A stretch of DNA of 64,000 bases from a virus: positions 1-64,000 of IMG/VR virus record IMGVR_UViG_3300009169_000019. The stretch is one strand, 5' to 3'. How positions within the stretch are numbered: the stretch's first letter is position 1; the number at the start of each line of letters is the position of its first letter. Below the pieces are notes generated by a model. That model was not told where the DNA came from. It was given only the letters and a program-made list of their open reading frames with translations, and ran no database searches. Below, one piece after another: positions 22,801 through 31,000 of the stretch. Position numbers and translations under genes: made by a program.

Positions 22801-25172
22801 TCAATTAATTTTTTATATTTATTAATTTCATAATTACCAAGGTCAATAAACTTTCTAATATCACCTCTGAGTTGCAAATCTCTTACGGCGTTTTTATATT
22901 TAGCTAATTCTATTTGTTTACGCCTACGTTCATCTTCCGTTCTATATTTTTTATTTTCAAGAATATCCATTACACTGCTTAACTTCTTAATGTATTCAGA
23001 TAGTTCTTTATCAGCAGATTTTTCATCTCTTAATGTAACGGGAAGTAAATAATTTTTATTATCAGGAATTGATGAAAGATCAAAACTACCCATTTCAATT
23101 TTATTAATTCCTTCAATAGTTCGTTTCTCTTCTTTTCCTGTGTATGAATAAACTACTTTAATAGGAATAGCCCTTACAAGTCCAAAGTTTTTAATGTCAT
23201 AATGTGTTTGAAGAATTTTTTTATACTCTTGTAACTGAATTCTATACATTGTTTCTTTGTATGATTTTAATTCAGTTTGTTCTTTTCCAATTTCTTGACT
23301 CTTCCAATCATATATGTTTGCTGTACCATCTGGTTCAATTACTAACAAGTCAATACTACCAGCAACATCTTTTATAGGGTCATATATTTTAACCTCACGC
23401 ATGAATTTAGTGCCGGGAGCATTGTAGTTTTCAATTAAATCTTGTATATATTTTTCAAATAATTTATAAGGATCTGTGTCAAAATATTTACTACTAGAAG
23501 CAGCTGGCATTTCTCTTACAAAATGTGTTTCAGGATCAACATAAACGTCTATTATATCCTGCATCATTTCGTGAATTACATCACCATAATCAGCTTTGAG
23601 AAGATCTATTTTCTTTTGTATTTCGCTTCTGTTGTCATTTGGAAATTTACGTTTTAACCACGCATCAACATACTTTGAAGTAACTGAAGATTTTATATCT
23701 TTACCATTAATGGTGTAGATGTGTCTTTTTTGTTTGGTTTTAGGATCAACGCTGTTGTCTAATTGAATATCTTTTTGATGTTGTTCAAGTTTTTCTATTC
23801 CTTCTAATTGATAATACTCACCTGTTTCTTGAATATTATCTTTAGATAAATTACTAATATCTGCTTTTAAAATACTTTCTGCTGATTGAACAAACGGATC
23901 TGTAACAGACTTAGTAAATAATTTCTTAATAAAATTTAATAATTTATCCCACCAATTATTAAATTCTTTTATTTTAGATTCTGACTCACCAACAGCAGAA
24001 TGTTTAACAATGTGTTGTGCAATAAGTTTACCTATTGCTTCTTTTTTAAGTTTATTAATATTAAGACTACCGTCTTTATTTCGATATTGACTGTTATTTC
24101 TATATGTCTGAACTGTGTCTTGGTATATTTTATATCCCGTAATTTTAGACATCATTTCAATAAAGAGAGGATTATTCTCACCCAACATTTCAACAAAAAA
24201 GTGAGCAGCTTCTTCCGGTAATGTTGTTATATCTGCTTTACCTTCTATCACTTCAACTATCTTATTAAGCATATCTGCTTTAGCAACAGCAGATAATTTA
24301 TTACCTTCTGCATTTCTTATTTCATCTACAGATTTAACAGATACACCAATCTTTTCTAAGAAGTTTTGTACTAATACATTTAATTCTTTATTGACTTTTT
24401 CTGTAGATTGTGTTTCTTTTTGAAGATATATTTCTTCTTTATTTTTTTCTGTTAATGTTATTTCATTCCATGTATTACCATATTCATCTGTAATTTGTTT
24501 TACATTCTCTTTACCGTATTGTTTATTAAGAACATTTTTTACAGTATTTTCATAAAAGTTATAAATAGGTTTTAAAGCACCAAATCCTTCTGTTTCTACT
24601 CTTTCAAGTTCTTGTTCAATTTGTTCTTTTTCACGTTTAGCTTCTTCAATTCTTCTTTCTATATTTTCAGGGTCATTTATTTCTCCATCTAAAAACTTAA
24701 TCCTATCTTCTTTCTGTTTTTTAAACTCTTCTAAAGTAGTATGGCCCTCAACTTTACTTGCTGTATTACCACTAGGAAATAATACTTTCTCATATCCTTT
24801 TTTAGCTGCATTTTGAATTATTGCTTTTATACCAAAAGTAATCCAGTTATCATTTTTATGTAACAAAGCTAAAAATTGATTATCTCCACCAGCATCTATA
24901 AAATCTTCAAAAGCTTTATTATAAACATTAGATGAAACTTCTACTTCATCTATTAAGTAAACCTTTTTACCATTATTATCAGCAGGTATAATAATATTAT
25001 GAGGAACTCCTCTAAACTTAAAATTATTTCTAAGTTTTTGAAAATAATCTGATTGATACTCTTGAACTCTAAGAGTTCTTGGTTGATTTATAAAATTAGG
25101 TTTAACAAACTCTTCTATAAAAGCTTGTTTATCTTTATATTCAACACCATTAAATATATATTTACATGCCAT
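19884..25172 (-). CDS. Giant virion cargo protein with PD-(D/E)XK nuclease domain
   Basis: 1,762 residues. N-terminus (about 40..230): LRVQEYQSDYFQKL, then WITFGIKAIIQNAAKKGYEKVLFPSG and LKPIYNFYENTVKNVL as separate blocks, a layout known from large polyvalent phage proteins. Near 280..430 is a zincin-like module with PEEAAHFF (Glu320) whose first His is lost. At about 525..660 is a RecB-like nuclease: GDVIHEMMQD (His534), GSIDLLVIEPDG (Asp near 607), IYDWKSQE (Lys near 622) and RIQLQEYKKIL. Long coiled coils follow, then a membrane-active-looking C-terminal part (FLMIIGIGALMFTIL followed by six Asp). It is the last gene of the virion operon and ends at the bidirectional terminator. I infer an ejected protein that acts on DNA in the host. 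Confidence 0.8.
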   Translation of the reverse strand: MACKYIFNGVEYKDKQAFIEEFVKPNFINQPRTLRVQEYQSDYFQKLRNNFKFRGVPHNIIIPADNNGKKVYLIDEVEVSSNVYNKAFEDFIDAGGDNQFLALLHKNDNWITFGIKAIIQNAAKKGYEKVLFPSGNTASKVEGHTTLEEFKKQKEDRIKFLDGEINDPENIERRIEEAKREKEQIEQELERVETEGFGALKPIYNFYENTVKNVLNKQYGKENVKQITDEYGNTWNEITLTEKNKEEIYLQKETQSTEKVNKELNVLVQNFLEKIGVSVKSVDEIRNAEGNKLSAVAKADMLNKIVEVIEGKADITTLPEEAAHFFVEMLGENNPLFIEMMSKITGYKIYQDTVQTYRNNSQYRNKDGSLNINKLKKEAIGKLIAQHIVKHSAVGESESKIKEFNNWWDKLLNFIKKLFTKSVTDPFVQSAESILKADISNLSKDNIQETGEYYQLEGIEKLEQHQKDIQLDNSVDPKTKQKRHIYTINGKDIKSSVTSKYVDAWLKRKFPNDNRSEIQKKIDLLKADYGDVIHEMMQDIIDVYVDPETHFVREMPAASSSKYFDTDPYKLFEKYIQDLIENYNAPGTKFMREVKIYDPIKDVAGSIDLLVIEPDGTANIYDWKSQEIGKEQTELKSYKETMYRIQLQEYKKILQTHYDIKNFGLVRAIPIKVVYSYTGKEEKRTIEGINKIEMGSFDLSSIPDNKNYLLPVTLRDEKSADKELSEYIKKLSSVMDILENKKYRTEDERRRKQIELAKYKNAVRDLQLRGDIRKFIDLGNYEINKYKKLIESNNLTEKDALESLEILQVFTNTTRVFNNYMNELKKIKKETKEEYVKEVVDEIINDYNQMNTSADIVLSDMQNAIKNIAFKFSQEKTGIVNLLDAETEISKLTGMFSSLSTIPQKAFRVFSRILGDAQNKRDNLFNKDYEELSTLRKEYVEWARSKGYSDKDLFKPLLDYNAKGEWTGKFLKKYQSEFYKKMQDAVQSEDSIWLIDNTEFNEEKFNKDKIRQKEFYETIVYDSKNERRNKELQEEAYNNWLKKHDVNIGGKNKNKNAYLNMDNYNGKKVLNSYLKPKEKWQTEQWKKLEASPIALKTYNFFQDLLKRSNKAGLIDDYSPAFIPNISRNKLEQFVFGGDMFSKKGIFESLEVESGESPFAPQINPITGAIEHSIPTHFIRDMGIEREDGTLDYSQKSMDLFRVFGIWSAQLANYQSMSEIEDKARLLLFVEKNKPHIETNPFGKPVLESGIKKEIPGNEINSQLLSDFINYYFYNIQSGKMEDKAFKIGDKEYSAHKVLGWMTRFFSLKTLALNPLSGTANFVGGTGNAFFQASKGIIFNTADWTSSIYDITKRNEIAFGLLGVADVLIEDRKEAMINKLSVSSIINANTIDKAFFMMRASDKAVQYPIAIAIMKNHMVDENGKIVDIKTYVKAKYKYNESFYSLPKAEQDVIRKKIEDEVKTLKDTKSIYNTAKIVNDKIEIPGIDLQSEQWGRFRLKIKKVNKNVLGNSSRDDINNIRMGMLGSMAMQFRSWMPQMVQERFGKLKYDQDLEVHTIGKFNLWIGELFSKRAPQLLTGIINSSGTNMIEAAKQKYLLLKAEAIEKGEEFNITEGEFIDMYIGNIKSMYREFLMIIGIGALMFTILSDDDDDDQDVGLRTYAARAFRKYFDEFSFFYSAPSWSNLVNKPLPVVGLADDFFKFTESVVSQGYGFVLNDQDLLEKAKPAKYLSKMMPIFKEGIQIRAIFDDDFRKDWDIRFNTTNR

Positions 25173-25173
25173 T

Positions 25174-25911
25174 TTATTCTTTTATTTTAATATGATTCCA
25201 ATTTTGACCAGACTGAATAGCTTTAATTGTTCTAAGTTTTACGTTATACTTATCAGCTATAATTTGCTGTTTTACTTTATCTTTCAAAAGATATTTAATT
25301 TCTTTTACTTGTTTTTCAGTAAGTTTTGAAAATCCATTATTACTGCCTTTAGAAATAATATCTGTAACAATATTATGTTTCTTTTTTAATTGTGTAATTA
25401 CAGAGGGTGATAAATTGTGTTTTTCAGCAATTATATCTTGTCTAATCCCAGATTTTAAATCTTCTAAAATTTGCAAATTTCTTTGTTCTTTTTGTTGTCT
25501 AATAAAAGCAGTTTGTTCTCTGGTAATTTTTAATTTATCTTTATGTTTTCTTCCTACAGAATCCCAATATTTACTGTTTGAGATTTTTCTTTTTTCTATT
25601 GTTTCTTCAGATTGTTTTATTCCTAAACAATTACCTGCTACACTGCAAATATTATATTCAGGTTTTAAACTATCTAAATAAAATTGTTCTCTTTCAAGTA
25701 ATAAATTTTCATCACAATTTTCTAAAATAGAAAATTCAAAATTATCTGAACCATATTTATGAAAAGCTCTTTGTAAAGCTAATGAATGATGTACATTACA
25801 TTTTAAATCTGTTAAATGTCTTTTCCATCTTTTATTAAGTCTTATAGAACTTCCTATATAAGATTTTCCATTTATCTTATTTTTTATTTGATATATTCCT
25901 GATGTTTGCAT
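25174..25911 (-). CDS. Free-standing GIY-YIG homing endonuclease
   Basis: 245 residues from the ATG at 25911. An in-frame Met at 25959 would overlap the upstream gene, and the extra 16 residues do not fit the domain. GIYQIKNKINGKSYIGSS gives the GIY and YIG strands, with RLNKRWKRH (catalytic Arg) and LLEREQFYLDSLKPEYNI (catalytic Glu). The C-terminal half carries two helix-turn-helix-like repeats (QDIIAEKHNLSPSVITQ and QQIIADKYNVKLRTIK) that would read the target DNA. It sits between two cargo genes of the virion operon, so it is likely a mobile element using this intergenic site. A -7-like promoter element lies directly before it. Confidence 0.9.
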   Translation of the reverse strand: MQTSGIYQIKNKINGKSYIGSSIRLNKRWKRHLTDLKCNVHHSLALQRAFHKYGSDNFEFSILENCDENLLLEREQFYLDSLKPEYNICSVAGNCLGIKQSEETIEKRKISNSKYWDSVGRKHKDKLKITREQTAFIRQQKEQRNLQILEDLKSGIRQDIIAEKHNLSPSVITQLKKKHNIVTDIISKGSNNGFSKLTEKQVKEIKYLLKDKVKQQIIADKYNVKLRTIKAIQSGQNWNHIKIKE

Positions 25912-25916
25912 AACTA

Positions 25917-25924
25917 CAAATATA
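25917..25924 (-). promoter_or_regulatory. Bacteroidota -7 element of the homing endonuclease gene
   Basis: On the minus strand TATATTTG lies only 5 bases before the ATG at 25911. The -33 position 19..20 bases upstream is a weak match (TTCG/TCGG instead of TTTG). If used, transcription would start at or near the ATG and give an almost leaderless mRNA, independent of the long operon. Confidence 0.45.
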
Positions 25925-25949
25925 CAACAAAATTCTGAATGTACCGAAT

Positions 25950-28052
25950 TTAAGAACATTTTATTTGAAGAATTTTACTATTTTCCATGATTTTCAACAA
26001 GTTATCAATATCCTGTTCTTGGTATTGCGCTTTTTCATCTGTTCTACTCCACATCAATCCTTTATCGGTAGCAAACTGAGCATGTCCTTTTATAGAAGGT
26101 TTAATTAGTGGTGTAGATATTTCTTTTTCTGTATAGTTGGTACCTCCTGGAACTGTTAGGTTAGAGTAATATTGAGAAGGGTTTTGTTTAAAATTATTTA
26201 AAGCTTTTTCAAATTCTTCTTTCGAAATTAACACTTCTTGTTCTTGAATATTACTTTTATAGTATTTTATACCATTTACACCCTTTACTATCTCATAATT
26301 AGTGTCATTAAAGTTAAAAGCTGAATAATTATCTTTAAAAGGGTCTGTAGTATAAGCTGTATTAATTTCAACAGTATAACTATAATTAGCAGCAAATGAT
26401 GTTAACTTTTCTTCAATAGTATTACCTTCTGATTCTTTTAATAAATTAACTTGATCTTTAGGTATTTGAAAATCTTGTTGTATTTTATTCCAGAATGTAT
26501 TATTATTACCTATTTGTTTCCAAAGTTTATTTATTTTATCTAAATTATTATATAAGTTTGATACAACTTTAAATTGATATTGTAAATTAGATTCTTCACC
26601 TATTGATTTATTTTTAGGAAGTTGAAAATATATAAATTCATTTTTTTCTATATCTCTTTTATTAAAGTTAGAAGTTCTATAATCTTCTTGATCTTTTTCA
26701 CGTTGAAACATTCTTTCATTTACATCATTTGGTGAAAGTGTTAATTTACCAAAATATATATCTTGTACTGATGAAAAACCACCTACAGATTGTTCTTCTG
26801 ATTCTGAATTGTATATAAAAAAATCAACAGGTATATTATATTGAGCAAGATTATTTATTTCTTTTTCAGATAAATTAGAACCATCTTCTTTAGTAAAAAT
26901 AGTTTCTTTTGAAGAAATATGTTTAATATTTGCAACAACCTCACCATTAGAATTAACTAAAGTATATTCTGTTAACCAACCTTTATTATCTCTATTTAAA
27001 TTTTTAAAAGTATAACCAGAAGCAGGTATTAAATAAGCATATGTTTTATATTTTTTTTCAGAACTACCCCAACCATCATGTATTGGTACAGCATTTATAT
27101 CTTGCATATGAGAATTTATTTTCTCATATTCTGTAACGCTATCAACAGTAAAATCTAAATCATGAATAGGTGCATTAGAAGGTCTATAAATAGTTTCACC
27201 TTGACCTGCAATAGCTAAACTACCTACAAGTTTATAATTAAAATCTTTACCTGTGTATCTACTAATTATATCTTTGGCTAAATTATTTCCTGAAACAGCT
27301 TGTTCATAATTTAATTTTTCAACTTTAGAATTAGGTGAACCAATAAAATTTTGATTTTCAGTTAATATATTAAATGCAATTTTATCAGCAGCATCTTTAA
27401 AATAACTTCCTTCTTTTAATACAAATGGTTTTGTAAATTTATTTAAAAATTCAGTTACTGCTTTAAGTATTTTTAATAATAAATTTCTTTCTTCTTTTGT
27501 TTTATTTGTCCATTGTTGTAATAAAGATTCTGTAATAAGTTTACCTAATGCTTCTACTTTAACTTGTTTTTCATTATTATAAACTGGCATATACTCATCA
27601 TATACTGCCTGATATCCTGACCAATCTTTAATGTTATCCATTAAATCTCTTATTAATGGATGTGTTTGACCCATTAACATTACAGTCATATGAACAGCTT
27701 CTTCTGGTATTGTATCTAATTTTTTTTCTACAGAATGATATATAATTTTATTAAGAACATCTGTAGCACCTAATGCATCAACTCCCCATCTTTCTTTAAA
27801 GTTTTTTATTTCATTAGATTGAACACCATATCTAGAAAGAAAATTTAAAAGTTTTGCATCTAATTTTTTATCAGCTTCTTTTATTTCTTGAGATGTAAGT
27901 TGATATTGTACGTCTACTTCAATTGAAACTTCATATTCATTTTTTGGAACAACTCCTTCATACTTATCCCATAAGTAATAAGCCATATCTTCACCTCTAG
28001 AAGATACTAATGATTTCCAAGAATCTAAATTTTTATTAGGACATGTTGCCAT
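25950..28052 (-). CDS. Virion cargo protein with nucleotidyltransferase-like core
   Basis: 700 residues. The first 230 residues are a zincin-like module (ATDVLNKIIYHSVEKKLD, then IPEEAVHM with Glu/His at 117..121 and EALGKLITESLL). They are clearly related to the same module in the 1,762-aa protein. Residues 275..425 resemble a polymerase-beta-type nucleotidyltransferase: YKLVGSLAIAGQG with Gly277/Ser278, IHDLDFTVD with Asp298 and Asp300, and a later strand NIPVDFFIY with a third Asp. The rest is charged and uncharacterised. It lies between the giant RNA polymerase gene (2 bases apart) and the homing endonuclease. The substrate could be nucleic acid or protein; only the fold signature is visible. 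Confidence 0.75.
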   Translation of the reverse strand: MATCPNKNLDSWKSLVSSRGEDMAYYLWDKYEGVVPKNEYEVSIEVDVQYQLTSQEIKEADKKLDAKLLNFLSRYGVQSNEIKNFKERWGVDALGATDVLNKIIYHSVEKKLDTIPEEAVHMTVMLMGQTHPLIRDLMDNIKDWSGYQAVYDEYMPVYNNEKQVKVEALGKLITESLLQQWTNKTKEERNLLLKILKAVTEFLNKFTKPFVLKEGSYFKDAADKIAFNILTENQNFIGSPNSKVEKLNYEQAVSGNNLAKDIISRYTGKDFNYKLVGSLAIAGQGETIYRPSNAPIHDLDFTVDSVTEYEKINSHMQDINAVPIHDGWGSSEKKYKTYAYLIPASGYTFKNLNRDNKGWLTEYTLVNSNGEVVANIKHISSKETIFTKEDGSNLSEKEINNLAQYNIPVDFFIYNSESEEQSVGGFSSVQDIYFGKLTLSPNDVNERMFQREKDQEDYRTSNFNKRDIEKNEFIYFQLPKNKSIGEESNLQYQFKVVSNLYNNLDKINKLWKQIGNNNTFWNKIQQDFQIPKDQVNLLKESEGNTIEEKLTSFAANYSYTVEINTAYTTDPFKDNYSAFNFNDTNYEIVKGVNGIKYYKSNIQEQEVLISKEEFEKALNNFKQNPSQYYSNLTVPGGTNYTEKEISTPLIKPSIKGHAQFATDKGLMWSRTDEKAQYQEQDIDNLLKIMENSKILQIKCS

Positions 28053-28053
28053 A

Positions 28054-31000
28054 TTAACATATTGATTTTAAGATGTTACCAATTTGAAGAGGAGTGTATC
28101 CAATACTTTCTAATAATTTACTATTTATTTTTGAAACAGGATAAGAAACTGCGTCTTTTAATGTAATTGTTTTACCACTTACAACTTCTGCACCTTCAAC
28201 ACTAGTGGATTGTTGAGATGACAACAAACGTTGTTGAGCTAACTTCAATCCTTCTAAGAAAGCTTTATCAATTAATTCATTTGTATTATGTGTAAAGTTT
28301 TCATATTGAAGAAGTTTTTTAGCAGCTTCTGAATTAGGATTTTGAATAAAGCTTTCTACAACTAAATCTTTCATTATTTGTAAATTAGCACGTTTACCTA
28401 CCTCTGTAAGTTTAGGAGCTATTTTTACACCATATCCACCTTTTGCTACATAAGCATCGTAAGTAACTTTGTCAAACTTACCATTTTTATTTGATTGATA
28501 AGCATGTTCTACACTTCCGTATTCTCTAGTGACACCATCAATACTTTCATAACTAAACTTTCGTGGAGCTAAATTAGATAATATTCTTGTAGAAGTGGTT
28601 GATTCAGCTTGTCCCCAATATACATTAATAGTTCCTTTAGGTTGAACACTAGCGGATGGTTGGACCACTTTAGTTGCAGGAGTTATATTATAAAGATGAA
28701 CGCTACCTCCATCCATCAATGTTTTACCTGCATATTTAGCACCTTTTTCAAAATTAGCCCATGTACCAAATCCCTCAGCTTTAGCAAACTCATCTTTGGT
28801 GTAAGAAAATCCATTACCTACAACTTTATCTCCCTGAAGTTTTACAAACCCTCTGTGAGTGATATTAACTAAGTTACCTTTATCTGTAGTGTATACACCA
28901 TCTCCTTTATAGAAAGAATTATGATAACTACTGTTTCTTACAGTGGTTGTTGCTTGTCCAGTTTGTACCCAATCTTCAATAATATTTAATTTAATTTCAC
29001 CAAGGGGTTGTTGTTTTTGTATAGATGTTTGTAAAGTTGGTTGATTTAATATTGTAGCAGCAGCTTGTGGATTTAATTGTTGTAATGTTTGTATTGCCGC
29101 TTGTGTAGCTTCTTGAAGATTACGTAATGTCTCTTGTGTTACTGCTGGAACACTTGCTAAAGAACTTATTGAAGGTGTTTCTTCATATTGAGAAGGTTTT
29201 TTATATCCTTCAGGAGTAACAATATTATTCTTTTTAAGATTAGATTGTAACTGATTTTCCATTGATGTTTCGGTGTAATTTCTTCCATCACCTGAAGCAA
29301 CAATTGGTGAATAAATAGCGTATTCTCTTTCTTTAAATTTTCCTTGAATTGTTTTGTAACCAATTCTTTGATGAAGATAAGTGTCAAATGCTTTATAGAG
29401 CTTACCAAATTTCTTCAGTTTTTCAATCTGACTATCAGTTATTCCATTCTTACGTTTAGAAGTTGCAATGTATTCATAATTTGAATCAGAGTAATCTGTA
29501 TCTAATAATACATTACCTGTATACTTTTCAAACTTTTTAAATTGGGGTCTTATTACAATATTTCTATCAGATTTATTATTTTGATGAAATTGCTTCCATA
29601 CCAGATTAGGATCAATAGTAAATTCACTATTCATATATACATCTAATATACTATTAACCACTTGACTATACAAATGTGCGGGCAATATTTTAGTATAATT
29701 AATTGTACTATCTTGAAGACCTGACTGAAGAATACTAAAAATAGAAAGATTGTATACAAAGTTTTCAAGTTGTGTATTACCAGAAGCCTTTGCGTAATCT
29801 AATAAATTGTTTATAGACTCAATTAATACATCATTTTTAAATGTAGTCATTTTATTTCTAAACAGTTTAATATTATCTTGATCATCAACATTATTGGCAA
29901 ATATAGGTATTAGTTCTTTAATTGCTAAATTTTGAGATATGTTATAATCTTCAGAATTTTTAAGTAATTGTAATTGTTTAGTGATAGAATTTTCTCCCAT
30001 CATTAATTCTTTAAACTTAGCAGATATATTTGTTTCAATCTCCCCAAGTTTAAAATTTGTATTCTGAATAACATATGTAATAAAAAATCTCTGATATTTA
30101 TTTATTAATAATGACTTATCATCATTGGAAATAAACTTTTCTCTGTCTTCTAAAAACTCATACATTTTTTCAAATACAGGATATGCTCTTCTATCTAATG
30201 AAATAAACATGTTTTCAAATACGGAAAAAAGATCTTCTTTTTGTTTTTTCATTTCCCCAATAAATGTCTTATCTAAAATAGAATCCGGGTTCTTAATAAA
30301 TCCTGCTTCAAGCATTCTATTCCATCTAATAAGCTGCAATTGATTTTCAATAATAGTTTTTGTTTTTTTATTATCATATCCTATTGCACCAATAAATTCA
30401 GTAAGATAGCTTGACTGCTCAACATAATCTAAATAATCTGTTAATAACATAATCTGCATAGCTGCATCATCTTCTGTAATCTTATATTTAGGATTATTTA
30501 GATTTTTAATTGCATTCTTTAACTCATCTACTGTTGGCTTTTTATACTTGTTTTTGATTTCATTAATTCCTTGAAATAATTTTTCTTTAAGAGCTTTTAT
30601 TTCCACTCTTAAATTAATCACTTCTTGTTCATTAAGACTTTCTGTAGTATTTAATATATTTGTTTTTTCATTAATCTGATCAATAACAGAAGACATTTCA
30701 TTATTGTATATTTTCACATATTTAGAAATACTATTAATAAAAATTTGCTCTCTAAAAGTTACATTTTTATTTACTTTTCTGAAAATTGAGTTATTCATGT
30801 TTTCTGACTTCATAAAATTCTCAACAGCAGGTTGATTAAATAAATATGCAATTTCTTTCATTGGCACCCCAAGCTTTTGTAAATAGAACCAAGTGCCAGC
30901 AGTATTAAAATTAATATTTAAAGAAAATACAAAAGGATCTTTAGCAGCATCTACAAATCCAGAAAGTGCTTCAGATATATTTTCAGAAATCCATCTACCT

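Noticed and set aside
25174-25950. Group I intron or intein around the homing endonuclease
   Set aside because: Flanking proteins are complete with their own start and stop. No intron core or intein splice motifs were seen, so the gene is free-standing.
25912-25959. Longer start for the GIY-YIG gene
   Set aside because: It adds 16 residues outside the domain, overlaps the upstream stop, and covers the -7-like element.
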